Part shown: one piece after another, positions 18,513-24,738 of the stretch
Numbering within the stretch: position 1 is the stretch's first letter
Layout of the letters: the number at the start of each line of letters is the position of its first letter
Virus record (IMG/VR): IMGVR_UViG_3300020061_000004
Coordinates: 59,281 to 123,280 of that record
Length of the DNA stretch: 64,000 nucleotides
Origin: a virus
Direction: 5' to 3' (one strand)
Notes under the pieces: generated by a model
Databases searched by the model: none
Told to the model about the DNA's origin: nothing
Seen by the model: the letters and a program-made list of their open reading frames with translations, nothing else
Program-made: the position numbers and the translations under genes

Positions 18513-18853
18513 TAGCTATTATCTATTTTAATCAGTACACCAATCACAGGATTAACAGGAAAGTCTAAGTCTGCATTAAGTGTGTAGTCTTTAGAATCTA
18601 CAGGACGCACTAACATTCCAAACTTCTTAAGTTTACTCATTGTATTCTTCAGACTATCCTCTGTTTTGAGAATATTTGAAGAAAGAATAAGGTCTTTAGT
18701 TTTTCTATTAATCCTATATACCATGAAATAAGCAAGGACTGTGAGTTCAGTATCAGAAAGTCGTATATTCTTGAGTAAACAAAAGATACCAATTACTTTC
18801 TTTGCCTGTTCCACCTTGCTATTGGTTTTAAGTTTGATTTTTACAAGCTGCAT
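18512..18853 (-). CDS. Hypothetical protein, first gene of TerL operon
   Basis: 113 aa from the ATG at 18853 (MQLVKIKL), 16 nt after a consensus promoter; an upstream in-frame TTG is rejected. Predicted helices around residues 15-75 resemble a winged-helix or replication-initiator-type regulator, but no motif settles it. It shares one base with the next gene, so packaging genes probably start here. Confidence 0.55.
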   Translation of the reverse strand: MQLVKIKLKTNSKVEQAKKVIGIFCLLKNIRLSDTELTVLAYFMVYRINRKTKDLILSSNILKTEDSLKNTMSKLKKFGMLVRPVDSKDYTLNADLDFPVNPVIGVLIKIDNS

Positions 18854-18869
18854 TTCCTTAATTTCTACA

Positions 18870-18900
18870 CAAAGATAAGTAATTGATTTCAATTAACCAA
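18870..18900 (-). promoter_or_regulatory. Promoter of the terminase-side operon
   Basis: On the minus strand TTG (18898-18900), 20 nt, TATCTTTG (18870-18877). Confidence 0.75.
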
Positions 18901-18910
18901 ATCTTTTTCA

Positions 18911-19396
18911 CTAATTATGATTATTTGCTGTAATTAAGTCTCTATATCTCTCATTTACAATCTTAGCCTGAGCTGATGAAGGTATTCTTCCTGATTCTAA
19001 TAGGGAAAGGATACTTCTGAAGTAAGGAGCAGGGGATATTTGTAATATCTTCTTACAACGCTTCTTATATTCCTCTATAACTCCTTGTATTCTAGTGGTA
19101 TCCTTTGATTTATTCTTCTTTACTCTTCTGGTTGATGAAGGTTTCTTCATGAAAGAAGCTATTGTTCTTTTCTCATGTGCTTTTGAATGACAATCTGCAC
19201 AAAGAGTAACTAAAGCTTTCAAAGGATATTCCCAAGGACTCTTATCTTTGATGTAATAGAGATGATGAACATGCAACATACAATTTGTAGCCTTACAATT
19301 CCTGCATGTATACTTATCACGGTTTAAAACCTGAACCCTAACTACATCAACCCAGCGTGTATCAAGTAATAATATTTTATATTCTTCTTTTGTCAT
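18911..19396 (-). CDS. HNH endonuclease
   Basis: 161 aa from ATG at 19396 (MTKEEYK). An HNH domain spans about residues 20-70: CRNC, then LHVHHLYYI and CADCHSKAHE, the two Cys pairs and the His-Asn-like active centre of the fold. The C-terminal half is basic and may contact DNA. It stands alone between the packaging operon and the tRNA array, typical of a free-standing homing endonuclease, though a packaging-linked HNH is also possible. A longer reading from 19510 crosses a terminator and is rejected. Confidence 0.75.
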   Translation of the reverse strand: MTKEEYKILLLDTRWVDVVRVQVLNRDKYTCRNCKATNCMLHVHHLYYIKDKSPWEYPLKALVTLCADCHSKAHEKRTIASFMKKPSSTRRVKKNKSKDTTRIQGVIEEYKKRCKKILQISPAPYFRSILSLLESGRIPSSAQAKIVNERYRDLITANNHN

Positions 19397-19478
19397 AATA
19401 TTCTCTGTTGAGTATGCAATACTACGGAAAATTATTGACATTATGCCACTTTTTTCAATATTTATTTTTATATAATAT

Positions 19479-19500
19479 AAAAACCCCTCACTTGGAGGGG
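19479..19500 (-). terminator. Terminator after 48-aa membrane protein
   Basis: On the minus strand CCCCTC/GAGGGG with 5-nt loop and a T tract. Confidence 0.85.
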
Positions 19501-19524
19501 CTTGCAACAAAAGAAGGTAGCAGA

Positions 19525-19671
19525 TTAGACTTTTTTAGCATCTGCTTCGACAGTAGAAGCTACTTCTTCAACCTTTTCAATAATCGGCTCGATCTTTTCC
19601 TTGTTATTACGGTAAATTAATATACCTGCAATGAACAAACCAAGAGATACAATAGCAACGAGTGGAACCAT
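19525..19671 (-). CDS. Small single-pass membrane protein
   Basis: 48 aa. Residues 2-20 are a hydrophobic segment; the rest is an acidic/basic amphipathic helix ending DAKKV. It has its own promoter (19690-19720) and terminator (19479-19500), so it is a one-gene unit. Small phage proteins of this form include holins and superinfection factors; neither can be shown here. Confidence 0.75.
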   Translation of the reverse strand: MVPLVAIVSLGLFIAGILIYRNNKEKIEPIIEKVEEVASTVEADAKKV

Positions 19672-19689
19672 ATGTTTCAAATTTAGATA

Positions 19690-19720
19690 CAAAGATAATA
19701 ACTTCTTAGGAAATTACCAA
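19690..19720 (-). promoter_or_regulatory. Promoter for small membrane protein
   Basis: On the minus strand TTG (19718-19720), 20 nt, TATCTTTG (19690-19697). Confidence 0.75.
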
Positions 19721-19724
19721 ATGG

Positions 19725-19795
19725 CACGGGAGGCTTGATTCGAACAAACATCAAAGGTTTTGGAGACCTCTATTCTACCATTGAACTACTCCCGT
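19725..19795 (-). tRNA. tRNA-Trp(CCA)
   Basis: 71 nt. Acceptor ACGGGAG/CTCCCGT, anticodon loop CTCCAAA, T loop TTCGAAT. Confidence 0.9.
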
Positions 19796-19799
19796 ATGG

Positions 19800-19871
19800 G
19801 GTGAAAGGACGGTAATGATCCGTCTTCTATGCCTTCACAGGGCACCGCATCACCTTAATGCTTCAGACACC
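19800..19871 (-). tRNA. tRNA-His(GTG), poorly paired acceptor
   Basis: D stem GCAT/ATGC, anticodon arm GTGCC-CTGTGAA-GGCAT and T arm pair well, with a 5' extra G as in His tRNAs. The acceptor GTGTCTG/CTTTCAC has three mismatches, so it may be decayed or need editing. Confidence 0.65.
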
Positions 19872-19880
19872 ATGTATTAT

Positions 19881-19953
19881 GTACCCGATCATGGGAACGA
19901 TCCACATTCTCCTGCTTCAAAGGCAGGCATAATACCTTTATACTACTCGGGTA
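19881..19953 (-). tRNA. tRNA-Gln(TTG)
   Basis: 73 nt. Acceptor TACCCGA/TCGGGTA, anticodon arm CCTGC-CTTTGAA-GCAGG. Confidence 0.85.
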
Positions 19954-19957
19954 TAAG

Positions 19958-20028
19958 TTGGGGAAGATTGAATCGAACAACCACCAAAGGTGTCAGAGAC
20001 CTTTGTACTACCATTATACGATTCCCCA
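19958..20028 (-). tRNA. tRNA-Gln(CTG)
   Basis: 71 nt. Acceptor TGGGGAA/TTCCCCA, anticodon loop CTCTGAC giving CTG, the second Gln tRNA of the array. Confidence 0.85.
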
Positions 20029-20074
20029 AAATGAAGGTTCCTTACTCAATGAAGTATGCCTACAACCCAAAATG

Positions 20075-20147
20075 TGGTACAGGTTAGTTATGATCTAACT
20101 CCTCGGGATTTTCAGTCCCGCGCTTCTACCAAGTTAGCTTCTGTACC
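20075..20147 (-). tRNA. tRNA-Phe(GAA)
   Basis: 73 nt. Acceptor GGTACAG/CTG TACC, anticodon arm CGGGA-CTGAAAA-TCCCG. Confidence 0.9.
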
Positions 20148-20152
20148 ATAAG

Positions 20153-20226
20153 AGCCCTAGCCGGAACTCGAAGCCGGTCTGTTCCGCATTACAAGTGCGG
20201 CGCTGCACCATATCAGCATCTCGGGC
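20153..20226 (-). tRNA. tRNA-Thr(TGT)
   Basis: 74 nt. Anticodon arm CCGCA-CTTGTAA-TGCGG; acceptor GCCCGAG/CTAGGGC with one mismatch. Confidence 0.85.
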
Positions 20227-20275
20227 AGTTGACATTTGATTTTCACATAAAACAAAGTTTCCAAACAAAACATCG

Positions 20276-20376
20276 CTAATGGGGTACGATTCGAACGTAC
20301 ATGCAGAGGTTATTAATTCCCTATATCTGCACCACCGAGAAAAGGAGGCGAGTCTGCCAAGTTCCAACACCCATTA
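20276..20376 (-). tRNA. Unusual long class II tRNA-like gene, isotype unclear
   Basis: 101 nt between a perfect 7-bp acceptor TAATGGG/CCCATTA. T arm is standard (GTACG-TTCGAAT-CGTAC). The anticodon arm CCTCC/GGTGG has a central T-T mismatch and loop TTTTCTC, nominally reading TTC. The variable arm is about 30 nt with a long TGCAGA/TCTGCA stem. A regular Glu(TTC) tRNA exists elsewhere, so this is an odd or decayed member. Confidence 0.5.
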
Positions 20377-20381
20377 ATCTG

Positions 20382-20453
20382 CGGGGAAGGTATGGATCGA
20401 ACATACGACCTGAGAGTTAACAGCTCCCTGCTCTACCGCTGAGCTACTTCCCC
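20382..20453 (-). tRNA. tRNA-Asn(GTT)
   Basis: 72 nt. Acceptor GGGGAAG/CTTCCCC, anticodon loop CTGTTAA. Confidence 0.9.
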
Positions 20454-20510
20454 AAAATAGGGTGTAAGGGTTCTTCCTTACACAGGGTGCGCTTACCCCA
20501 CTTCCTATTG
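20454..20510 (-). other. Structured spacer in tRNA array
   Basis: No tRNA fits here. It contains a perfect 8-bp hairpin (20462-20469 with 20476-20483), so the precursor transcript carries a stable stem between tRNAs. Function unknown. Confidence 0.4.
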
Positions 20511-20586
20511 CCGGCAATACGGGATTTGAACCCGTGGTCTTCCCGTAGACAGCGGGACAGGGACAACCAGACTCCCCTAAATGCCG
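20511..20586 (-). tRNA. tRNA-Asp(GTC)
   Basis: 76 nt. Anticodon arm TCCCG-CTGTCTA-CGGGA, T arm ACGGG-TTCAAAT-CCCGT. Confidence 0.9.
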
Positions 20587-20594
20587 AATAAAAG

Positions 20595-20665
20595 TCTAGC
20601 TTGTCTGAATCGAACAGCTCTTCATGCTTCCAAGGCACGGGTGCTACCATCACACCCCAAACTAG
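20595..20665 (-). tRNA. tRNA-Pro(TGG)
   Basis: 71 nt. Acceptor CTAGTTT/AAGCTAG, anticodon arm CGTGC-CTTGGAA-GCATG. First tRNA of the left block; a terminator sits directly upstream. Confidence 0.9.
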
Positions 20666-20668
20666 AAA

Positions 20669-20694
20669 TAAAAAACCCTCCTTTAAGGGGAGGG
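20669..20694 (-). terminator. Terminator between leader ORF and tRNA-Pro block
   Basis: On the minus strand CCCTCC/GGAGGG with 7-nt loop and a six-T tract ends 4 nt before tRNA-Pro, so the left tRNA block depends on read-through or an unseen promoter. Confidence 0.85.
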
Positions 20695-20721
20695 CTTGTA
20701 TGAACACGCTTGAAAATTTAG

Positions 20722-20802
20722 TTATCGTGATATAATATAGCCTCTCCCAACGATTGTATCGGGTTGAAAATTAAAGGTATTATTATGCCAATTCTGAATC
20801 AT
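20722..20802 (-). CDS. Possible 26-aa leader peptide upstream of tRNA block
   Basis: MIQNWHNN... to ...YIISR. The ATG lies 4 nt after a perfect promoter box, and a terminator follows. It is either a small protein, a leader peptide in an attenuator, or chance coding in a short RNA. No family. Confidence 0.4.
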   Translation of the reverse strand: MIQNWHNNTFNFQPDTIVGRGYIISR

Positions 20803-20806
20803 ACAG

Positions 20807-20837
20807 CAAAGATAAGAAGAATATTTGATATTACCAA
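20807..20837 (-). promoter_or_regulatory. Promoter of left tRNA block leader
   Basis: On the minus strand TTG (20835-20837), 20 nt, TATCTTTG (20807-20814). Confidence 0.8.
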
Positions 20838-20857
20838 ATTTCTTATAAAAATAAATG

Positions 20858-20940
20858 TGGGAGCTGATGGAGTTGAACCACCCGAGTCCTAAGACAGCAG
20901 ATTTACAGTCTGCCCCGCTACCCCTACGGTATAAACTCCC
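20858..20940 (-). tRNA. tRNA-Tyr(GTA)
   Basis: 83 nt, long variable arm. Acceptor GGGAGTT/AGCTCCC, anticodon arm GCAGA-CTGTAAA-TCTGC. Confidence 0.9.
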
Positions 20941-21025
20941 AAATAGCTACCCTCGGTATTTCCGAGACCAGCTTACAATATAGGGTCACTCACTTAAGAG
21001 GCTCACTAGTTTCCTAGTTACTTTA
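20941..21025 (-). other. Structured spacer in tRNA array
   Basis: 85 nt without a canonical tRNA. Two perfect 5-bp hairpins (20952-20966 and 21005-21018, the latter with a GAAA loop) suggest a folded RNA, maybe a tRNA relic. Confidence 0.35.
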
Positions 21026-21114
21026 GAGGAAGGTGTGGGATTTGAACCCACGGAACTTTTACATCCTCCGGTTTTCAAGACCGGTGCAATCAGCCAGACT
21101 CTGCCAACCTTCCT
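21026..21114 (-). tRNA. tRNA-Ser(TGA)
   Basis: 89 nt. Acceptor AGGAAGG/CCTTCCT, anticodon arm CCGGT-CTTGAAA-ACCGG. Confidence 0.9.
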
Positions 21115-21187
21115 AAAGCTCACCCCGTAGGTGAGCAGCGCAATTAAGGCTTTGCGATGCCATTACAGCCACCCTTTGGGCAGTGTG
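21115..21187 (-). other. Structured spacer in tRNA array
   Basis: 73 nt with a perfect 7-bp hairpin (21118-21124 with 21130-21136). No anticodon arm found. Confidence 0.35.
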
Positions 21188-21272
21188 AGGAGAGTAGAAG
21201 ATTCGAACTTCTGGGGCTTTAACACCCAACACTTTAGCAAAGTGTTACGATAAACCTCTCTGACAACTCTCC
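21188..21272 (-). tRNA. tRNA-Ser(GCT)
   Basis: 85 nt. Acceptor GGAGAGT/ACTCTCC, anticodon arm ACACT-TTGCTAA-AGTGT. Confidence 0.9.
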
Positions 21273-21276
21273 TTAT

Positions 21277-21358
21277 GTATCCCTAACATGATTTGAACAT
21301 GCACCCCGAAGGAGCAGATTTTAAGTCTGCCGCGTCTACCAGTTTCGCCATAGAGATA
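21277..21358 (-). tRNA. tRNA-Leu(TAA)
   Basis: 82 nt, class II. Anticodon arm GCAGA-CTTAAAA-TCTGC. Confidence 0.9.
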
Positions 21359-21363
21359 AGTTG

Positions 21364-21448
21364 TAGGTATAGTAAGAGTCGAACTTACACGCCCATTACA
21401 GGCATCAGTTTCTAAGACTGACGTGTCTACCAATTCCACCATATACCC
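21364..21448 (-). tRNA. tRNA-Leu(TAG)
   Basis: 85 nt, class II. Anticodon arm TCAGT-CTTAGAA-ACTGA. First tRNA of the middle block. Confidence 0.9.
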
Positions 21449-21455
21449 ATAAAAT

Positions 21456-21485
21456 AAAAACCCCCGCTATCCGAATTAGCAGGGG
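21456..21485 (-). terminator. Terminator between leader and tRNA-Leu block
   Basis: On the minus strand CCCC-(T)GCTA pairs with TAGCGGGG around a 7-nt loop, then a T tract. It ends 7 nt before tRNA-Leu(TAG). Confidence 0.85.
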
Positions 21486-21528
21486 AGTGACGATATTGTC
21501 TTTTACGAACGCTTCTTTATCACATACT

Positions 21529-21657
21529 TTACCCCTTACTATCGAGTGATAGATAACTTAAGGAGAGCAAATATGAGTTTAAATTCTTCATTTTAATTAG
21601 GGGTCTCAGGAAAGATATAGAAACAATCGTGTGTACAATAAATCTATATCTATCCAT
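21529..21657 (-). CDS. Possible 42-aa leader ORF upstream of tRNA-Leu block
   Basis: MDRYRFIVHT... to ...SLDSKG, hydrophobic in the middle. It starts 8 nt after a perfect promoter box and is followed by a terminator, like the leaders at 20722 and 22376. May be a real small protein or chance. Confidence 0.35.
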   Translation of the reverse strand: MDRYRFIVHTIVSISFLRPLIKMKNLNSYLLSLSYLSLDSKG

Positions 21658-21665
21658 CAACACAA

Positions 21666-21696
21666 CAAAGGTAATACAAATAATTGATATTACCAA
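21666..21696 (-). promoter_or_regulatory. Promoter of middle tRNA block leader
   Basis: On the minus strand TTG (21694-21696), 20 nt, TACCTTTG (21666-21673). Confidence 0.8.
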
Positions 21697-21705
21697 ATTT
21701 AAGTG

Positions 21706-21778
21706 TAGTAATGATGGGAGTTGAACCCACTACCCCGGAGGTATCAGCTCCGTACTCTAACCGTTGAGCTACACTACT
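21706..21778 (-). tRNA. tRNA-Ile(GAT)
   Basis: 73 nt. Anticodon arm CGGAG-CTGATAC-CTCCG. Confidence 0.9.
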
Positions 21779-21779
21779 A

Positions 21780-21853
21780 GTGGACTGAGATGGAATTGAA
21801 CCATCGACTTGCACATTATGAGTGTGCTGCTCTACCCCTGAGCTATCAGTCCA
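21780..21853 (-). tRNA. tRNA-Met(CAT), second copy
   Basis: 74 nt. Acceptor TGGACTG/CAGTCCA, anticodon arm GCACA-CTCATAA-TGTGC. It differs from the copy at 17458, so the two may be initiator, elongator or Ile2 types. Confidence 0.9.
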
Positions 21854-21859
21854 TAAAAG

Positions 21860-21931
21860 TACTCTGTGACGGTTACGATCCGTCTTCCACGCTTTGAAGG
21901 AGCGTTATCCTAGCCACTAGACGAACAGAGC
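21860..21931 (-). tRNA. tRNA-Glu(TTC) with C33
   Basis: 72 nt. Acceptor GCTCTGT/ACAGAGT. Anticodon arm ACGCT-CCTTCAA-AGCGT has C where U33 is nearly universal. Confidence 0.8.
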
Positions 21932-21938
21932 ATATATG

Positions 21939-22010
21939 AGCACCAGTGGGTAATCGAAACCCAATCCGCGCATTGGAAGTGCGCTATAATAGCCGTTATA
22001 CGACTGATGC
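21939..22010 (-). tRNA. tRNA-Gly(TCC)
   Basis: 72 nt. Acceptor GCATCAG/CTGGTGC, anticodon arm GCGCA-CTTCCAA-TGCGC. Confidence 0.9.
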
Positions 22011-22014
22011 ATTG

Positions 22015-22088
22015 GTAGAGATACCAAGAATCAAACTTGGGTCTAGGGATTAGAAGGCCCTCGTTCTATTCATTGAACTACATCTCTA
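22015..22088 (-). tRNA. tRNA-Arg(TCT)
   Basis: 74 nt. Acceptor TAGAGAT/ATCTCTA, anticodon loop CTTCTAA. Confidence 0.85.
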
Positions 22089-22090
22089 TG

Positions 22091-22165
22091 GAGGACACAG
22101 AAAGAGTCAAACTTTCGTTCCCTGCTTCGTAGGCAGGAGTTCTATTCAGCTGAACTATGCGTCCT
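22091..22165 (-). tRNA. tRNA-Arg(ACG)
   Basis: 75 nt. Acceptor AGGACGC/GTGTCCT, anticodon arm CCTGC-CTACGAA-GCAGG. Confidence 0.9.
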
Positions 22166-22168
22166 AAT

Positions 22169-22226
22169 ACTGGGCCAGAGTATACAGGTTACTGTCCCTC
22201 TATGAATTTCACATAGTTACCCCAGT
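22169..22226 (-). other. tRNA-like remnant or structured spacer
   Basis: 58 nt closed by ACTGGG/CCCAGT with an inner CTATG/CATAG hairpin whose loop lacks U33. Resembles a tRNA that lost an arm. Confidence 0.4.
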
Positions 22227-22235
22227 AGAATACTG

Positions 22236-22308
22236 TCTCCCCGTTCGGAATCGAACCGAACCCCACGGTTTAAAAGACCGTTGCCTACAACCAGTTTGCT
22301 ACAAGGAG
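22236..22308 (-). tRNA. tRNA-Lys(TTT)
   Basis: 73 nt. Acceptor CTCCTTG/CGGGGAG, anticodon arm ACGGT-CTTTTAA-ACCGT. First tRNA of the right block. Confidence 0.9.
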
Positions 22309-22313
22309 TTTGT

Positions 22314-22351
22314 AAAAACAAAAACCCGAAGCTGCTAGTTGCGGCTCCGGG
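22314..22351 (-). terminator. Terminator between leader and tRNA-Lys block
   Basis: On the minus strand CCCGGAGCCGC pairs with GCAGCTTCGGG (one mismatch) around 5 nt, then five T, ending 6 nt before tRNA-Lys. Confidence 0.85.
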
Positions 22352-22375
22352 CTCTGTTAAAAGAAATTGTTAGTA

Positions 22376-22477
22376 TTATCCTAAATCAATATCTTGTAGA
22401 CATATAGCTCCGGAGCCAGGTTTTCTTCCTGCCTCGCGAATAATTTCTATGCCACCGATATTGATAACTAAATTCAT
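22376..22477 (-). CDS. Possible 33-aa leader or small protein upstream of tRNA-Lys block
   Basis: MNLVINIGGI... to ...LQDIDLG, balanced composition. ATG is 4 nt after a perfect promoter box and the terminator follows 24 nt after the stop. The protein-like composition makes it the most convincing of the three leader ORFs. Confidence 0.5.
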   Translation of the reverse strand: MNLVINIGGIEIIREAGRKPGSGAICLQDIDLG

Positions 22478-22481
22478 AATG

Positions 22482-22512
22482 CAAAGATATGTTAAATATT
22501 TGAAACTACCAA
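22482..22512 (-). promoter_or_regulatory. Promoter of right tRNA block leader
   Basis: On the minus strand TTG (22510-22512), 20 nt, TATCTTTG (22482-22489). It overlaps the end of the 84-aa gene. Confidence 0.8.
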
Positions 22513-22746
22513 ATCTTGTTTTAAAAAGGCTATTACTTCTTTAAGTTCTTGTTCAGGAGTAGATGGCCTTATCATAAATTCTCTTTCCCGATTTGTTACC
22601 ATATATCCAAAAACATTTGAGGATGCTAGGAAACCCTTTGAAATATTAAGAAATGATGGAAGGTGTGTTCCAGACATAAATCCATAATCTCCTCTACTAT
22701 GAGAGAGTCCTGTCTCCTTATCTATATAAGCTAATACAGCATTCAT
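22492..22746 (-). CDS. Hypothetical 84-aa protein
   Basis: Last gene of the ATP-grasp operon; its ATG shares one base with the upstream stop. It contains Ser/Gly/Phe-rich short segments and ends in an acidic helix (EQELKEVIAF). No family recognised. Confidence 0.6.
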   Translation of the reverse strand: MNAVLAYIDKETGLSHSRGDYGFMSGTHLPSFLNISKGFLASSNVFGYMVTNREREFMIRPSTPEQELKEVIAFLKQDLVVSNI

Positions 22747-23030
22747 TATACAAAGATTAAACTACACAATGCTTTTGATATCCATACAATCTCACCTTTA
22801 ACTGGTTCTTGATCAATCTCAATAGATATATGAGTGCCATCAATCCCTGCAAACTCTCCATTATCTAAGGGTGTCATATTCCAATGGCTTATCTCACGTT
22901 TATCATTGAGGATGGTATAATAGCTACCATCCTCTTTTATTAATCTTATGCCGGGACAGAGATATTTCTTTGGAATATATCTATCCCTCCAATCTCCCTG
23001 TATCATCAGAGTCACTCGTGTGGGTCTCAT
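22746..23030 (-). CDS. Hypothetical 94-aa protein
   Basis: Beta-rich composition with Asp/Gly turns (DNGEFAGIDGTH) and a hydrophobic C-terminus. Part of the eight-gene operon with the ATP-grasp enzyme. Function unknown. Confidence 0.6.
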   Translation of the reverse strand: MRPTRVTLMIQGDWRDRYIPKKYLCPGIRLIKEDGSYYTILNDKREISHWNMTPLDNGEFAGIDGTHISIEIDQEPVKGEIVWISKALCSLIFV

Positions 23031-23054
23031 AACTAAAAAAAATTCGTTCGTACG

Positions 23055-23456
23055 TTAACTCAAATTATCACTATCCATACCAAGCCCGAAATCATCAATC
23101 GAATCTGGTTTGATGATAGTGTCATTAGACGCGCCTTCTCCAGATTTTTCTGTTATGAATCCGTGTATACTATACCCTGTAGCGGCTGTATAGATACGCT
23201 GAAACTCACTATAAGGCAATGCCACTACAAAACTATCCCCGTCCTTAAAACGCACCGTTGTCGATTTTTTATCCTGGCTACGATTGAATCGAGAGATATC
23301 ATTGATATCAAACGTCATAGGAGCATAGTCATAAAAGAACTCTGGTTGGAAGTTGTTCTGCTCTTCACCACTCAGAAGCTTCTTTAGTTGAAGTTCCTGA
23401 TCGTCCTCTTTCTTAACACGCATCTCTGTCCATCTCACCTGCATTTCTACTATCAT
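23055..23456 (-). CDS. Hypothetical 133-aa protein
   Basis: Acidic protein with a helical N-terminal third and a disordered Ser/Asp-rich end (DSIDDFGLGM). It lies 1 nt after the 71-aa gene in the ATP-grasp operon. No domain recognised. Confidence 0.6.
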   Translation of the reverse strand: MIVEMQVRWTEMRVKKEDDQELQLKKLLSGEEQNNFQPEFFYDYAPMTFDINDISRFNRSQDKKSTTVRFKDGDSFVVALPYSEFQRIYTAATGYSIHGFITEKSGEGASNDTIIKPDSIDDFGLGMDSDNLS

Positions 23457-23457
23457 A

Positions 23458-23673
23458 TTAATATACTTCTCCTATAAGTTTGTTTATTTTCTTCCTATCA
23501 CCATTTGTTTTAGTTACAATCTCCACTAAGGTTTCAAACCTGGAGCTTCTCAATACTAGAGGGGAAGTTCTATTAGAGAATAACAAGGGATAATGATCCC
23601 TTTCTACGGCTGCCCATTCCATCTTATAGGCATTGTAGTTAAATACCCAATTGTGTAAATTACTTAGTTCCAT
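23458..23673 (-). CDS. Hypothetical 71-aa protein
   Basis: Begins MELSNLHNWVFNYNA, Trp/Tyr-rich at first and helical at the end. The ATG overlaps the preceding gene's 3' end by 14 nt. Function unknown. Confidence 0.6.
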   Translation of the reverse strand: MELSNLHNWVFNYNAYKMEWAAVERDHYPLLFSNRTSPLVLRSSRFETLVEIVTKTNGDRKKINKLIGEVY

Positions 23674-23839
23674 TTATATCTACTTTTGTTGTTGCTTTTA
23701 AATTCTCTACTGTCTTTATATCTGCATCAGCTAACTCAGGGTGTTCTCGTAATGCTTTCTGCATTGCTTCTTCCCATTGTGCTGCTGTAAAGTTAACTCT
23801 TTTTTGTTTAGTAAACAAATATTTTTGCTTAATTTTCAT
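23660..23839 (-). CDS. Hypothetical 59-aa basic protein
   Basis: MKIKQKYLFTKQKRVNF, then helical residues. It overlaps both neighbours (14 and 11 nt), which supports it as a real operon member. No family. Confidence 0.6.
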   Translation of the reverse strand: MKIKQKYLFTKQKRVNFTAAQWEEAMQKALREHPELADADIKTVENLKATTKVDINGTK

Positions 23840-23990
23840 GTTTATATTTTTCGTTTAAATTATCTACAAACTCCTTTAATATCTTCTTAGGTATTTTAGG
23901 CCCATATTTTATATATAGTGCCCCCATACCTTCTAGCCATTCTGCTGTTAGTTTGGCTTCTTCAATACTTAGCCAAGATGTTTCATCCAT
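23829..23990 (-). CDS. Hypothetical 53-aa protein
   Basis: Begins MDETSWLSIEEAKLTAEW and ends basic. Its ATG lies inside the 3' end of the ATP-grasp gene in another frame and its stop overlaps the next start. Helical, unknown role. Confidence 0.6.
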   Translation of the reverse strand: MDETSWLSIEEAKLTAEWLEGMGALYIKYGPKIPKKILKEFVDNLNEKYKHEN

Positions 23991-24724
23991 TTTACTTCTT
24001 TTATAATTTCCCTCCAGCGTGTAGCTAAGAGGTTTGAATAAATACTATCATCAAGTCCATAGTTCCCAAGAGACCATCCATCATTACACTCTACCAATAC
24101 TGTCTCTCCTGTAGATAGAACACCAACATCCAGACTATATCCAGAAGGAGCTTCTGTATAAGCTGCTATCATCTTCATCACCTTCTCCTTATTGGGAGCT
24201 ATAAAAGGATCACCAAGATAGTGCTTCATTCCCTTTAATACTCCATTGATGATATAGCATCTATATTCAGAAACGAAGTCTACCACTTCACTATAGAATA
24301 TCTTTGTATCCTGAGGAATCTTACTGAAGTAAATAAGAGCATCTGTTGGTGTTTTAACTACTCCTGCTATAAACTCCTTAGCTTTTCCATCTGGCTTTAC
24401 AAATAGAGGCCATTTACGCTGCTCACTATACCAAGTAATATCCTCCATTTTACCATTTCCTACTTCTCTTTTAAGGAACTCTTCTTTCCATAATTGGTAG
24501 GGAACATTAATAGCCTGCTTTGGTGGTAGTCCTATCTTCTCGAAATACTTATTGGTGGTTTCTATATAAGCTACAAGAATTACCCAAGGAGCTACAGGTA
24601 CTTCATCAATATCCTCAAAGAATACTATATTAGCTTGCTTCCCTTTAAACCCCATATAGGCAGATACCATCCAGTCTGCGATTGGGAAGTTATTAAGACT
24701 CTCTATGTATATTTTATAATCCAT
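23969..24724 (-). CDS. ATP-grasp enzyme, R2K/CDC123-like clade (DUF4343-like)
   Basis: 251 aa. ATP-grasp enzymes join an acid to an amine or thiol through an acyl-phosphate. The C-terminal motif around 200-230 (SLDVGVL...VECNDGWSLGNYG) matches the divergent R2K clade related to CDC123, which comparative work predicts to modify proteins or peptides and which is common in phages. A mid-protein LFVKPDGK supplies the ATP-binding Lys. It is the only recognisable enzyme in an operon of small unknown genes, which may be partners or substrates. The substrate cannot be read from sequence. Confidence 0.75.
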   Translation of the reverse strand: MDYKIYIESLNNFPIADWMVSAYMGFKGKQANIVFFEDIDEVPVAPWVILVAYIETTNKYFEKIGLPPKQAINVPYQLWKEEFLKREVGNGKMEDITWYSEQRKWPLFVKPDGKAKEFIAGVVKTPTDALIYFSKIPQDTKIFYSEVVDFVSEYRCYIINGVLKGMKHYLGDPFIAPNKEKVMKMIAAYTEAPSGYSLDVGVLSTGETVLVECNDGWSLGNYGLDDSIYSNLLATRWREIIKEVKWMKHLG

Positions 24725-24738
24725 TCTTTCTCAATATT

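Noticed and set aside
19397-19510. N-terminal extension of the HNH gene at 18911
   Set aside because: It would run through a strong terminator; the ATG at 19396 fits the domain.
20444-20707. Minus-strand ORF across tRNA-Asp and tRNA-Pro
   Set aside because: It consists of tRNA genes, spacer and terminator read as protein.
21245-21442. Minus-strand ORF across tRNA-Leu genes
   Set aside because: Sequence is two tRNAs; no coding signal.
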